Source: Corynebacterium ulceribovis DSM 45146
GTDB taxonomy: Bacteria > Actinomycetota > Actinomycetes > Mycobacteriales > Mycobacteriaceae
DNA length: 64,000 bases
Direction of reading: 5' to 3'
NCBI RefSeq assembly: GCF_000372445.1
Contig: NZ_AQUY01000001.1
Coordinates: 1,060,824-1,124,823 of the forward strand
This document shows positions 23,794 through 32,852 of the stretch, one piece after another (position 1 is the first letter of the stretch; every line of letters starts with the position of its first letter). The translations under genes were made by a program, and so were the position numbers. The notes below the pieces were generated by a model. The model was not told where the DNA came from, made no database searches, and worked only from the letters and a program-made list of their open reading frames with translations.

Positions 23794-24174
23794 CTAGGCG
23801 GTTGCGGCCACAGGAAGGCCGTTGATGATGGTCAGGGTCTTGCCGTCCTCGGTCGGGCAAATTGCGACGCCGACAGTGACGTCGCCGGTGGCGGACACCT
23901 TGCCGTCGGCGGCTGCGCACACCTTCGCGCCAGCCTTGATATCGCCGGAGGTTTCGAGCTTCACAGCAGCAGTGCCGTAGTGAACTGCGACAGTCTTAGC
24001 GCCGCCGTCGAGTGGGTTCAGTCGGCCGTTCTCGGTGATAACTCCGAGCACTTCGCCGGTTTCGGCTGCGTAGGTGAGCTTGCCGTCCTCGTCCAGCTTG
24101 ACCAGACGGAACTTGTCGAGGTCCTTAGCAATCTCAAACGAGATAGGACCCTGCGTGAAAGTTGGGTTAGACAT
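23794..24174 (-). CDS. head decoration protein (DUF2190-like)
   Basis: A 126-residue beta-rich protein between the maturation protease and the capsid gene. Motifs such as DLDKFRLVKLDEDGKLTYAAE, GVITENG and KVCAAADGKVSATGDVTVGVA match DUF2190 capsid cement proteins, which bind the outside of the shell at symmetry axes and stabilise it. Confidence 0.8.
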   Translation of the reverse strand: MSNPTFTQGPISFEIAKDLDKFRLVKLDEDGKLTYAAETGEVLGVITENGRLNPLDGGAKTVAVHYGTAAVKLETSGDIKAGAKVCAAADGKVSATGDVTVGVAICPTEDGKTLTIINGLPVAATA

Positions 24175-25653
24175 TTAAGCGCCTTTCTTGTGGGTGCGAT
24201 TAGCGCGCGCCTTAGCTAGCAGCTCTTCAACACGCGACTGTGGTTCTCCCGCGTTGCCCATCTCGACAACCGGAATAGTGTTCTTCGGCATGCGACCCCA
24301 CGACTCGTCGTAAGCGGACGGGTTGCGAGTCAGCGTGTCGAGTGCGACCTGGCGGTTAGCTGCGGCGAAGCGTCCGTCCTTGATGTCCTGGTCCACACGC
24401 TCGGCGCGCACCTTGGCTTCGAGTTCGGACTGCGCCTTGCCGAAGTTCGCTGCAATCTCGTTCAAGTAGTCGAAGTGTGCGCGTGGCACCTGCACGATGT
24501 CCGCACCTGCAGTTGGTGCTGGCGCGGCCGGCGCTTCTGAATCCTCGGAAGTTGCAGGCTCTTCAGACAGGGAGCGCACAGTCACAGTCAGCGGCACTGC
24601 TGCGCCGTTGACCAGAACGGTGAACTCGGCGGTTGCGCCAACCTCTGCGCCAGATGGTGCGGTGATGGTGACCTTGCCGTCGGCGTCGCACTCGGCGGTG
24701 AAGCCTTCGGCAATCTCGCCCATCTCGAACTGCAGGCTGGCGGCCAGCGCTGGCGCCGCCAAGTTCTGCGGCTCGCTCGACTGCTCTGCGTCTGGCGCCT
24801 GCTCGGCAATGACCGGCTCGACGACAATGCGCTCGGTTGGCACGATGGTCAGCCCCTCCGGGTAGGTCACTTCGACCTCACCAGAGACTTCCACCGCTTC
24901 ATTGAAAAAGCCGGAAAGCGCATCTCGCACTTCCTCCGGCTTCTTACCCAGCTCCTGGGCAAGCTGATTCAAGACATTCATCTTGTCTCCATTCTGCCCA
25001 TCGCTGGGCTTCGTTGGTGTTGCTGCCGATTCCGACCGGCTAGCTACAGGCTGCGACGGCGCCGTAGCCCGCGGGGCAATCGTTGGCACGCCACTACCGA
25101 ACCGGCGGCGCTTCTGGCCGTCGCCACTGGCGAGCACCTGCTGACGCTGCGCAGCGAACGCGGACTTTTCCAGCGTCGCCACCTCGTCAGCTAGGCCAGC
25201 CTCGACAGCTTCGTCGGCGCTGTAAGTGGTGTCTTTCTCCATGACGGCTAGCCAGTACTCGCTGGACTGGCCGGACTTCTCGCCATAGATTCCGGCGATG
25301 TTCTCGGTAATCTTCGCCAGGTCGTCAGCCACCTCCGACAGCTTCGTTGCGTTTCCGTCGGCGAAAGTCCAGGCGCCGTGCACCATCATCGAGCTATTAG
25401 GCGACATGACCACGCGGTCACCGCCGCCTACCGCAATGAAGCTTGCGGCAGATGCGGCCATGCCGTCTACGACGACGGTGACGGTGTCGGCGTGGCGGCG
25501 CAGCGCGTTCATGATGGCAATGCCTGCGTAGACGTCGCCGCCGTAAGAGTCGATGCGGACAGTGACGGGTCCGTCGGTGCCGTTCAGCTGCTCGACAACC
25601 GCCTTAGGCGTGACATCCCAGCCAATCTCGCCGTAGATAAGAATCTCGGTCAT
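24175..25653 (-). CDS. ClpP-like head maturation protease with scaffold-like C-terminus
   Basis: A 492-residue protein. Residues 1-170 are a ClpP-fold serine protease: RIDSYGGDVYAG oxyanion region, nucleophile Ser68 in GMAASAAS and His92 in MVHGAW. The remaining 320 residues hold a Pro/Glu-rich stretch, an Ig-like beta segment (about 265-350) and a long helix near the end (ARAHFDYLNEIAANFGKAQSEL), which resembles a scaffold part. Such fusions cut the scaffold and capsid during head maturation. It overlaps the portal gene by four bases. Confidence 0.85.
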   Translation of the reverse strand: MTEILIYGEIGWDVTPKAVVEQLNGTDGPVTVRIDSYGGDVYAGIAIMNALRRHADTVTVVVDGMAASAASFIAVGGGDRVVMSPNSSMMVHGAWTFADGNATKLSEVADDLAKITENIAGIYGEKSGQSSEYWLAVMEKDTTYSADEAVEAGLADEVATLEKSAFAAQRQQVLASGDGQKRRRFGSGVPTIAPRATAPSQPVASRSESAATPTKPSDGQNGDKMNVLNQLAQELGKKPEEVRDALSGFFNEAVEVSGEVEVTYPEGLTIVPTERIVVEPVIAEQAPDAEQSSEPQNLAAPALAASLQFEMGEIAEGFTAECDADGKVTITAPSGAEVGATAEFTVLVNGAAVPLTVTVRSLSEEPATSEDSEAPAAPAPTAGADIVQVPRAHFDYLNEIAANFGKAQSELEAKVRAERVDQDIKDGRFAAANRQVALDTLTRNPSAYDESWGRMPKNTIPVVEMGNAGEPQSRVEELLAKARANRTHKKGA

Positions 25654-26951
25654 TGTTCAACCTCCTGAACTTCTTCGCCGGACAGTGTGATGCCGGTCTG
25701 CTCCTCCGCGTCTTTGAGGTGCTTCTTCGCACGCAGCGCCTCGATGAGCGTGCGCGGCGGTGGGATGCGGAACGTCGAGCGAACCCAGCCCTCAAGCACT
25801 GGTTCCTTAGTGAGCACACCTTGCGCGGCTAGCTGCGAAATGTCGCCCGGGGTCAAGTCTTTTTGAACCTGAATGCGGGTAGACGTGACCAGCGGGATAG
25901 GTCCGCTGTAATCCGGAAACGCTAGGCGCACTAGGTCTTCGACAATGTGCTGTGACGCCACGTCGGCAATCCATTCGGCGTTGGCCTGCAAGCCTTGAAT
26001 GAACTCGCCCAGCTGCACATTCGCCAGCGCATAAGAGCCGCCGGAGCCGGTCAAGTTCAGGTGTGTCGCGTTGACACTGATAGCAATCTGATTGGCGTGA
26101 TACTCCATCGCAGCGCCAATATCCGGCAGCGAGCCGGTCACGCCCTCCACGGGCATGTCAGCGCCAGGCGGCAGCGAGTAGGCGGCAACTTCTCCGGCGG
26201 CGTAGGACTCTGCGAGTGCTTGGCCGTGGTCCAGCTCTTCCTGTACATGCGCTCGCTCGGTGAGCTGCGACGCCTTGTATTTTGGAATTCCCATGCCGTT
26301 GCGCTGCATGACCATCGAGTTGAGCTTCTGCATCTTCATCAGCTCGACCCAGTTGTCGCGCGCGGCAGCAAACACGCTCACACCTCGCCAACCTGCGTCT
26401 AGCGCGCCGTGGCGGTAGACAACTAGCCGGTCAACCGGAATGAACACGTCGCGCGCCTGCGAGCCGCCGAACTGTGTAATGCCTTCAAGGCCGCCGTCAG
26501 CGGCAACGTGAATCTTCTTAATCGACAAGTTCGGACGCGGCGCCAGCTTGCGCAGGTGGTTTCGGCCGTCTCCACCGACGTAGTAGACCTGCTCGAAGAA
26601 TGCGACGCCCATGAAGATAGCGCCAATCGCCATCTCTAGGTGCTCAGCCCACGAGACGCGGTCAGCTCGTCGCGCCACCTGCCCATCTTCGCCCTTGATG
26701 GGCAGGCGCAGGTCAGTGCAGACCAGCTCGACGATGTCGGCCGGAGCGCCGTTAGGCTCGATGGACCAGGACGCCTGCATGAGTGGCTTGCGGATAGCAT
26801 TCTCGACCTGGGCAACCTTGGCGGTCATGCGCATCTCAGCCAGCTCGCGCTGCTGCTGCTCCCAAGTGCGCTTGCCTGCACTTGCCAGCGTTGCACGCCA
26901 GCCCGGCGTGACCGCGTGGCCAATCTCGGCGGCGGGTGTTGTATCAGGCAT
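25650..26951 (-). CDS. portal protein (DUF935-like)
   Basis: A 433-residue protein directly after the terminase and before the protease. FFEQVYYV, VPVDRLVVYRHG and GSGGSYALANVQLGEFIQGLQANAEWIADV correspond to the conserved wing and stem parts of portal proteins of the DUF935 type. The portal forms the ring at one capsid vertex through which DNA is packed and released. Overlaps the terminase by eight bases. Confidence 0.85.
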   Translation of the reverse strand: MPDTTPAAEIGHAVTPGWRATLASAGKRTWEQQQRELAEMRMTAKVAQVENAIRKPLMQASWSIEPNGAPADIVELVCTDLRLPIKGEDGQVARRADRVSWAEHLEMAIGAIFMGVAFFEQVYYVGGDGRNHLRKLAPRPNLSIKKIHVAADGGLEGITQFGGSQARDVFIPVDRLVVYRHGALDAGWRGVSVFAAARDNWVELMKMQKLNSMVMQRNGMGIPKYKASQLTERAHVQEELDHGQALAESYAAGEVAAYSLPPGADMPVEGVTGSLPDIGAAMEYHANQIAISVNATHLNLTGSGGSYALANVQLGEFIQGLQANAEWIADVASQHIVEDLVRLAFPDYSGPIPLVTSTRIQVQKDLTPGDISQLAAQGVLTKEPVLEGWVRSTFRIPPPRTLIEALRAKKHLKDAEEQTGITLSGEEVQEVEQ

Positions 26952-28566
26952 AGAGCTTGCCTCCCCTCATGTGCGTCGTGCTGAACCGTGGCAGCGCCCC
27001 GGCTGGGTTGGTTTTCTTCGGCTCGACCTGCTTGGCGACAGAGCCGAACTCGGCTAGGAATTTCGTCAGCGCCCACAGCGCGAACGTGCCGGCAATCAGT
27101 CCGGAGACGTTGCCACTGAATCGGTCGACTGCCGGATACTTGCCGTCTTTAGACTTGCGCTCCCTGGCGACAGCCAAGGCGTCAGCCCAACTGTGATGCC
27201 CGTCGTGCGTGACAGTGCCATCAGCGACCGCCTGGCGGAACTCTCGGTAGGCGCCAGCGACCCAGCCGCCGTTAAGCTGCACCGGCTCGATGCCAACAGC
27301 CAGCAGCCGGTCAACGAGCACTCCCGCAGGCGAATCTTTGTCGAGCGCGACGGCTGCCGGGTCTGGGTTTGCCTTGATGAACTGCGCAATGATGTCGACC
27401 GCCTTGTCGGCGTGAAACTCGCCGCTATGTGGGCTGTGCATGAGGTGCACGCCGCGCGAAGTCTGCCCGGCTGCGACGAACGCGACCGAGTCAGCATCCG
27501 GCGCCACCTCGACCGCCAGGACGCGGTGGCCAATGTCGACCTGCTCGGCAACCGCTAGCGAGTTCCAGCGGTCAAGAGGAACGATGGGTTCGATATCGTC
27601 GACAGCCTTTGTGTCGCCGACGTCGAACCAACGGCCGTAGCCCAGCATCTCCACCTCGAAGCCGACGTCGGTGAGCTTTGAGCGCATGGAGCGCATCTTC
27701 TTGTCGTTGACGAGGCTCTTGAACCCGAACGACGGGTTAGCTAGTCGCCAGCACACCGGGTCATCGCGGTCCATGCCGTCAGGCGCGCGGAACTCGGCAA
27801 ACATCATGCCGTCAGCGTTTCCGCTCAGTGCACGGTGTCGCACGCGCGAGAGCTCTTCACCCTTCGGGTGCTTCGTCTCATTGACCGCCGACGAGCTGTA
27901 AAACGTCTGTGGGTCGCCTGCTGCAAGCTGTGTTGGCGCGACCGCGTCGAGCTCGCCGGACTCCAAGTTGTACGCCTCGTCGAGTAGCAGCAGGTCGATG
28001 CAGTCGAAGCCGCGACCCATGTCATTCGAGCGAGTCGTGAACTGCAGCTTGCCGCCCTCGGCGGTCTCCATCTCAGCCTCGCCCGCCGACGCGGTGTTGC
28101 GCACGATACGTTTTTCAGCCCAGCGCTTGGACTTGATTCGGCGCCACAATCGGTTGCGAATCGACTTCGCCGTGCGCCATTGGTGCGCCGAGAACACAAT
28201 CTGGTGGCCGAGTACGAAGAGTCGATACAGGATGATGACTTCGAGAATCAAGCTCTTGCCGTTCTGCCGTGGGCAGATAAGCGCCACGTCAGTGTGTAGC
28301 CAGCGGTCATCCATGTCAGTTGCCAACGCCAGTAGCACCTGGTCGCGCTGCCACGGCATGAGCGTCACGCCGAATCGCCGGGCAAGCTCGATAGCTTTGT
28401 AGCCATGCTCGAAGTTGCCGCCTGCGCGATAGATGAAGTCCTGCGGAGTCTGCCGGCCAGTCAGCCCCGGAAACTCGGCGTCGATGAGGTCTTGAAATTC
28501 CGCGTTGTAGTCGCGAGGGTCAGAGGTCTTTAAGCCCGTCTTCTTCGTCGCTGGATACGAAGTCAC
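26944..28566 (-). CDS. terminase large subunit
   Basis: A 540-residue packaging motor. Walker A is CPRQNGKS (residues 98-105) and Walker B is LLLLDEA (about 192-198). The C-terminal half has the RNase H-like nuclease acids (LAVEVAPDADSVAF, VALDKDSPAG, HHSWADALAVA). The start is the GTG at 28566 with AAAGGAGG upstream; the longer frame runs through the small subunit gene. It cuts concatemeric phage DNA and pumps it into the head. Confidence 0.92.
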   Translation of the reverse strand: MTSYPATKKTGLKTSDPRDYNAEFQDLIDAEFPGLTGRQTPQDFIYRAGGNFEHGYKAIELARRFGVTLMPWQRDQVLLALATDMDDRWLHTDVALICPRQNGKSLILEVIILYRLFVLGHQIVFSAHQWRTAKSIRNRLWRRIKSKRWAEKRIVRNTASAGEAEMETAEGGKLQFTTRSNDMGRGFDCIDLLLLDEAYNLESGELDAVAPTQLAAGDPQTFYSSSAVNETKHPKGEELSRVRHRALSGNADGMMFAEFRAPDGMDRDDPVCWRLANPSFGFKSLVNDKKMRSMRSKLTDVGFEVEMLGYGRWFDVGDTKAVDDIEPIVPLDRWNSLAVAEQVDIGHRVLAVEVAPDADSVAFVAAGQTSRGVHLMHSPHSGEFHADKAVDIIAQFIKANPDPAAVALDKDSPAGVLVDRLLAVGIEPVQLNGGWVAGAYREFRQAVADGTVTHDGHHSWADALAVARERKSKDGKYPAVDRFSGNVSGLIAGTFALWALTKFLAEFGSVAKQVEPKKTNPAGALPRFSTTHMRGGKLYA

Positions 28567-28867
28567 CTTGCCTCCTTTGAATCTCGGCCAGCAGTTGCCG
28601 GAACACTGTGGACAGCTGACGTTGCTCCGACACGGCAGTGTCCAACTTGAGCACGAGTTCACCTTCCCCGGTGAACACGCGCGTCCATACATCCTCGTCG
28701 CCACTAGTAATCCGATTCAGGCGGTCTAGACGGTCCTTGGTGCGTGCTGCTTCGATGATTAACGCGCTGGTCGCAGCGTCATCAGTGCCTTGTGCCAGGT
28801 CTGCATGTAGCAGCCTGCCGCCGGGGCCGAACTCTTCCGGCATGACGAACTGTGCAGTCGAAGCCAT
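28520..28867 (-). CDS. putative terminase small subunit
   Basis: A 115-residue helical protein overlapping the start of the large subunit gene by 47 bases. LIIEAARTKDRLDRLNRITSGDEDVW followed by an amphipathic helix (LDTAVSEQRQLSTVFRQLLAEIQRRQGD) fits small terminase subunits of actinophages, which recognise the packaging start. Assigned by size and order. Confidence 0.65.
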   Translation of the reverse strand: MASTAQFVMPEEFGPGGRLLHADLAQGTDDAATSALIIEAARTKDRLDRLNRITSGDEDVWTRVFTGEGELVLKLDTAVSEQRQLSTVFRQLLAEIQRRQGDFVSSDEEDGLKDL

Positions 28868-29022
28868 TTCTCCACCCTTCCTGGCACAATTTGGGAGAAG
28901 TTCAATAGTTTGAACCCGTAACTTTTGGCACCCTGAAGAAATCGTTGCCTAAGCAGGTCGGACGGGGCACAGGCAACTGCGATGACCTCGAATAATTTGG
29001 CCACCCCGTCGATTTTCACAAC

Positions 29023-29355
29023 TCACCACACGATCGGAGAGCCGCTTGCGACTCCGAGCCCCTGCTCGGCGACCTGGTGCTTGAGCCGCCATTCCGGGCC
29101 GTGCTTCACCCATCGCGACTTCCGGTTCATCTTCCGGTTGCACTGCGCGTGAATCAGGCGACCTGGCGGGCGTGACTTGTCCGCCTCGATATGGTCGGCG
29201 TGCAGTGATTCGCCGTCGAAGTTCTTGGTTCCGTCGCGGAACATTGGGCGCCCGCAGTATTCGCACTCACTGCCGTCTATGTGGTTGTACAGCAGGTTGC
29301 GGCGCGGCACCATGTGGCGATGCCAGCCATATCCGCGCTCGTTGGTGGACTTCAC
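29023..29355 (-). CDS. HNH endonuclease
   Basis: A 110-residue protein with a zinc Cys pair (CEYCGRP) and the HNH core LHADHIEADKSRPPGRLIHAQCNRKM. The GTG at 29355 has GGAGGTGAG just upstream; the frame continues upstream across a terminator, which argues against the earlier ATG. HNH proteins beside terminase genes are needed for packaging in many phages, because they assist the terminase in specific cutting. It is the first gene of the late block. Confidence 0.88.
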   Translation of the reverse strand: MKSTNERGYGWHRHMVPRRNLLYNHIDGSECEYCGRPMFRDGTKNFDGESLHADHIEADKSRPPGRLIHAQCNRKMNRKSRWVKHGPEWRLKHQVAEQGLGVASGSPIVW

Positions 29356-29383
29356 TGGCTGCTCACCTCCGGAAAATGGCATG

Positions 29384-29414
29384 AAAAAACCCCGCCAGCC
29401 CGAAGGCCGCGGGG
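29384..29414 (-). terminator. early operon terminator
   Basis: CCCCGC (29390-29395) pairs with GCGGGG (29409-29414), with a further inner stem, and a six-T run follows on the minus strand. It divides the early operon from the HNH/terminase genes and is a natural point for phage antitermination. Confidence 0.75.
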
Positions 29415-29477
29415 CATTCATATCTCTAGATAGAACTCGCTTATGCGTAAGCATACACCATGGCGTGACACTTCGGT

Positions 29478-30056
29478 CTACTTAAGACGTTCCTGCACGT
29501 CAGGCCACCAATAGCACTGGCTATCAGCAAAGCGCCTATGCCGAATCAGTCGCCGCTGTTTCCACTTGCGCACTCGATTGGCGCTGACCTTGTGCCCCTC
29601 GCGCGCTGCACGCTCGGTCACTTGTGACGCGTCCAGCCAGTTCGATGCGTACCCCTTTGGCACCTCGCGGTTCCACCTGCGATACAAGCTAAGCTCCAGC
29701 GTCTTGATGTCCTCGACGACCTGCTCCGGGTCATCACAGTCAGCGATGCACTCCGAGATGTCAGCCAGCCACCGACAGCAAGCGGCTGCGCCCTGCCTGC
29801 GCTTAGCGGCGGGCAGCATGCCGCTAGCCGCCCTGTCCACCACGTCGATGACCTCATCAGTCAGGTCTATCCACTCATCCAGCGGAACAAGCGGGCACGG
29901 CGCTGGCCTGCCAACAGTGGTTGACCTCACGCCAGTCTGGCTGGTGCGTGCTGCATGCAGCGGCGCGTCACGCAGGTCGCCCTGCATCTCGTCGAGCCAC
30001 GTTGCCAGGCGAAGCAGCACCGGGCTCACATCTGCATGCTGGTCTGCCCTACCCAT
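29478..30056 (-). CDS. phage protein with C-terminal HTH-like region
   Basis: A 192-residue protein. The ATG at 30056 overlaps the stop of the upstream gene. The first two thirds are helical and Cys/Trp-containing (ACCRWLADISECIADCDD). The end (NWLDASQVTERAAREGHKVSANRVRKWKQRRLIRHRRF) looks like a DNA-binding segment. As the last early gene before the late genes it may be a late regulator, but I recognise no family. Confidence 0.6.
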   Translation of the reverse strand: MGRADQHADVSPVLLRLATWLDEMQGDLRDAPLHAARTSQTGVRSTTVGRPAPCPLVPLDEWIDLTDEVIDVVDRAASGMLPAAKRRQGAAACCRWLADISECIADCDDPEQVVEDIKTLELSLYRRWNREVPKGYASNWLDASQVTERAAREGHKVSANRVRKWKQRRLIRHRRFADSQCYWWPDVQERLK

Positions 30057-30531
30057 CGCTTCCAACCTTGACCACAGTCAGGGGGAGGAATAGGGCCATG
30101 CCTAGATGCGCCAGCGCGCATTCGCTGCCGACCTTCAACCAGCGGTTGTTGTTGACTAGCTGCGCTGCTCTAATGTGGTCATTTTCGACGATGGTGCCTA
30201 TCGGTAGTGCCTTCAGTTCTTCCACTGTTTCGATTTGCCGCGGCAGAGCTTTTGTATCTGGAGCGTGGAACGTTAGCTCGTTGAGGGGTGGGTAAAACCA
30301 ATCAGATCCATATTCGCGGTCTTTGGCATCGATCATTGCGGCCCGAACATCCCCTTCTTTATCTGCATGGGCTGATATGACCAGCACCCGCCCATGCTCC
30401 GGGTGTGTTGCTTGTGCGCCGAATAGTTGTTCCGGATGGTATGGCAGCATCGCGGTGATTTTGTTCCGTAGGTCGCCAGCGGGCAGTGCTTCGGCGATTT
30501 GGCGTAAAAGTTTGGTGGACAGTTCAGGCAT
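30049..30531 (-). CDS. phage protein of unknown function
   Basis: A 160-residue protein. The ATG at 30531 has TTGGAGA upstream. MPELSTKLLRQIAEALPAGDLRNK at the start is helical; the remainder is mixed, with VLVISAHADKEGDVRAAMIDAKD. I recognise no domain. It overlaps both neighbours by 8 bases, so it belongs to the translationally coupled early operon. Confidence 0.6.
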   Translation of the reverse strand: MPELSTKLLRQIAEALPAGDLRNKITAMLPYHPEQLFGAQATHPEHGRVLVISAHADKEGDVRAAMIDAKDREYGSDWFYPPLNELTFHAPDTKALPRQIETVEELKALPIGTIVENDHIRAAQLVNNNRWLKVGSECALAHLGMALFLPLTVVKVGSDG

Positions 30532-31084
30532 CGGTATCTCCAATAGTTCGGTATCCGCTTGCACGGTAGGCAAGCCGGAGGATTACGTCATTTGGCAAGG
30601 GTTCGGGATATTTGTTCACCTTCGCTTTCCGCTTCACTTCGACTGTGCCGTCTGGGTGGACTACCCAGTGTCCACAGGCCCAGTTCGCGCCACCGCTTGG
30701 TGTGCTTCTGTCTCCGATGTCACTGAAGCTGATGTCGGGCGTGGTGACGTAGATGAAGCGGTGGCAGACGTTGCGCCACGGTGCTGTCTTGTGCCATGTC
30801 TCCCGCTTCGCATCTGCCTTACTCACTTTGATTTCCAGGGCTGTGCGCTGCCCGCCATCAAACATCAGCGCGTCAATGCGGCGTCTGTAGATGTTCGCTA
30901 GGTCGGGTTGCTCACGGTGCCACATGTCATTGATAGTCAGCTCCGGAACAACAGCGAGGCGCGGGTGCTTATGGCGGATAGCGTCGAGGATTTGGGAGGC
31001 TGTGCTCATTGCTTGCTCTCGTCCCCCTGCAGCTACCCCAGTTTCTGTTCGAGGTCTTTCTGTCGTGTAATCAGGCTCAAGCAT
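30524..31084 (-). CDS. MmcB-like PD-(D/E)XK nuclease family protein
   Basis: A 186-residue protein. RRRIDALMFDGGQRTALEIKVSKADAKRET carries the Asp ... Glu-X-Lys pattern of PD-(D/E)XK nucleases and resembles MmcB-type DNA repair proteins; CHRFIYVTTP follows as the next strand. The ATG at 31084 has an AGGTG site; an alternative ATG at 31009 would remove a low-complexity N-terminus. Likely role in phage DNA metabolism together with RusA and the recombinase genes. Confidence 0.68.
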   Translation of the reverse strand: MLEPDYTTERPRTETGVAAGGREQAMSTASQILDAIRHKHPRLAVVPELTINDMWHREQPDLANIYRRRIDALMFDGGQRTALEIKVSKADAKRETWHKTAPWRNVCHRFIYVTTPDISFSDIGDRSTPSGGANWACGHWVVHPDGTVEVKRKAKVNKYPEPLPNDVILRLAYRASGYRTIGDTDA

Positions 31085-31086
31085 CG

Positions 31087-31293
31087 CTAACACCTGCCTG
31101 TTTTTTTGTGTTCTGCGAGTTTCTTACGCGCGGCTTGCTGCAACGCAGCTCGTGCTTCAAACAGTTTTTGTTCTGCACGACTGACGTTTTGTTCGAGGCG
31201 CTTTAGCTCCGGGTCATCAAACCTGCGTAGCGAATAGTCGGGTTGGTGTGTGAGTAGTTTGTTCACCTTGTGCAAATCGTGTTCGCTAAGCAT
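31087..31293 (-). CDS. small coiled-coil phage protein
   Basis: A 68-residue protein from the ATG at 31293 behind AAGGAGG. After a short start, residues about 30-62 form one charged helix (LKRLEQNVSRAEQKLFEARAALQQAARKKL), probably a coiled-coil dimer. No family recognised. It overlaps the pentapeptide-repeat gene by eight bases. Confidence 0.6.
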   Translation of the reverse strand: MLSEHDLHKVNKLLTHQPDYSLRRFDDPELKRLEQNVSRAEQKLFEARAALQQAARKKLAEHKKTGRC

Positions 31294-31993
31294 TGTTATC
31301 CTCCTTGTGCTTTTCCCAGCGTGCGTGTGCTTGGCGCGCGGCATCCAGGGCGCTGGGGTGTGCTGCCATGTGTGCTTCGATCATGGTGAGTGCCGCTTCG
31401 AGTAGGGGGCGGCGGTGGAGGATTTCATCGCCTTCTGCTTCCGGCCAACCGGTGTCCTGCGCGATGAGGGTGCGGAGTTCGGCGGGGGTGCCGTTCCAGC
31501 ATCCGATGTTGATGTTCCAGCCGTCGCGCTCTGGCGTGACGATGATTTGGCGCGGGTGGAGGCCGGTGATTTGGAGGATGTCTCCCGCTTGGGTGTTGTG
31601 CATGTTCGCGCCAACCAGGCTCGCGCCGGTTAGGTTCGCGTGGCTCAGGTCGGCGTAGCTCAGGTCCGCGTGGCCCAGGTTCGCGTGGCTCAGGTCGGCG
31701 TAGCTCAGGTCTGCGCCGCGCAGGTTCCCACCAGCCAGGTTCGCGTGGCTCAGGTTCGCGTCGGTCAGGTCCGCGTGGACCAGGTTCGCGTCGTACAGGT
31801 TCGCGTCGTACAGGTTCGCGTCGTACAGGTTCGCGTCGAACAGGTCTGAGTAGCTCAGGTCTACGTAGCTTAGGTCTGTGCCGTGCAGGTCTGCGTGGCG
31901 CAGGTTCTCGCCGATCAGGTTCGGGTATTCGCCTTTGGTTCGCTTGGCACTCACAAGTTCGATGACATGCTGACGGTCCATTTCAGTGGTCAT
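31286..31993 (-). CDS. pentapeptide-repeat protein
   Basis: A 235-residue protein. Residues about 28-135 consist of roughly 20 A(D/N)LXX repeats (ANLYDANLYDANLYDANL, ADLSYADLSHANLGHADL), which form a right-handed quadrilateral beta helix. The last 100 residues are a separate helical domain. Pentapeptide-repeat proteins can mimic DNA and protect gyrase (Qnr, MfpA) or block other DNA-binding proteins. The target here is unknown. The repeats also show as 15-base tandem units in the DNA (31640-31915). Confidence 0.88.
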   Translation of the reverse strand: MTTEMDRQHVIELVSAKRTKGEYPNLIGENLRHADLHGTDLSYVDLSYSDLFDANLYDANLYDANLYDANLVHADLTDANLSHANLAGGNLRGADLSYADLSHANLGHADLSYADLSHANLTGASLVGANMHNTQAGDILQITGLHPRQIIVTPERDGWNINIGCWNGTPAELRTLIAQDTGWPEAEGDEILHRRPLLEAALTMIEAHMAAHPSALDAARQAHARWEKHKEDNNA

Positions 31994-32154
31994 TCCCTGC
32001 CTCCTTCGATGATGGTGAATTGTGTGCGGCGGGTAAGCGCTTGTCGTTCTGCGGTTTTTCGGTCGTGCTCAAGGTCAACTCTCGCGTGATCCATAGCGCG
32101 CTCTAGGTCATCGACCATGCAGTTCATGCACGCAATCCGGTAATCGTCGGTCAT
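31990..32154 (-). CDS. 54-residue phage protein
   Basis: A short frame from ATG at 32154 with GGAGGA upstream, ending in TGA that overlaps the start of the pentapeptide-repeat gene (ATGA). The product is helical, with two Cys near the start (IACMNCMVDDLERAMDHAR). Close coupling on both sides and a good ribosome site support it. Function unknown. Confidence 0.6.
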   Translation of the reverse strand: MTDDYRIACMNCMVDDLERAMDHARVDLEHDRKTAERQALTRRTQFTIIEGGRE

Positions 32155-32164
32155 TCCTCCCCCT

Positions 32165-32644
32165 TTAAAATGCGGGCGATATGTTCGGCCATTGTGTCAC
32201 CATGTCCCCGTAACCGGCCTTATTTTTGCCGTTGAGCCACTTTTGGGCGCTACTGCACCACACGTATACCCCAACAGGTTCTAACGGCTCTGCGGTGCGT
32301 TTGTGGGCGTTTATCGCAACGACTTGAGAATCGTCCACGAAGCACGACCCCGTGAGCGCATCGAGCACGGCACGGGTGAGCTTGTCGACGTCTGGTCGCT
32401 TCACGTGCCACGGCGTCGGCATGCGCATGCTCATCGCCTTAGGGCGGGGCATGACGAATTCAAGCTCAACGACCACTGGACCGATGAGTTCTCCATCCTG
32501 GGCGTGGGCAGCGGCGGCAGCGGCAACCCGTTCCCGCCATGGGGCGAGGTGTTTCGACACTTCGACGAGCACCACCCGGCCTTTGCGGACGAATCCGCGC
32601 TTGGAGCCTTGGGGGCGCGGGATGCCTTCGACAAAAAATTGCAA
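32165..32644 (-). CDS. RusA family Holliday junction resolvase
   Basis: A 159-residue endonuclease. The start is GIPRPQGSKRGF; the catalytic Asp cluster is in KRPDVDKLTRAVLDALTG and CFVDDSQVV, as in RusA. The TTG start has GGAGG seven bases upstream. RusA cuts Holliday junctions; in phages it resolves recombination intermediates made by systems such as RecT/exonuclease (both encoded upstream) before packaging. Confidence 0.92.
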   Translation of the reverse strand: MQFFVEGIPRPQGSKRGFVRKGRVVLVEVSKHLAPWRERVAAAAAAHAQDGELIGPVVVELEFVMPRPKAMSMRMPTPWHVKRPDVDKLTRAVLDALTGSCFVDDSQVVAINAHKRTAEPLEPVGVYVWCSSAQKWLNGKNKAGYGDMVTQWPNISPAF

Positions 32645-32852
32645 TGAAAACCTCCATGCAAAATGGGCGCGCCTAAAACGCGCACAAAGTTTGGTTCATA
32701 ATTCGTGGGTCTGTGGCGCAATGGCGAATGAGCCTTTGCGGGAAGTTACCGGTTCGGGCCCGGCGGCGTAGCCCCGGTTACAGCAGACGCGTGGGAAGCG
32801 AAAGAGATTGAGCGGCTGCGGGGTTTATTACTGGTTGACTTACTGTCTTTAT

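Noticed and set aside
31640-31849. Plus-strand frame of VAQVRVAQV repeats
   Set aside because: Shadow of the pentapeptide-repeat gene on the other strand.
31640-31915. 15-base tandem repeats as a CRISPR or regulatory repeat array
   Set aside because: They are the coding DNA of pentapeptide repeats, in frame throughout.
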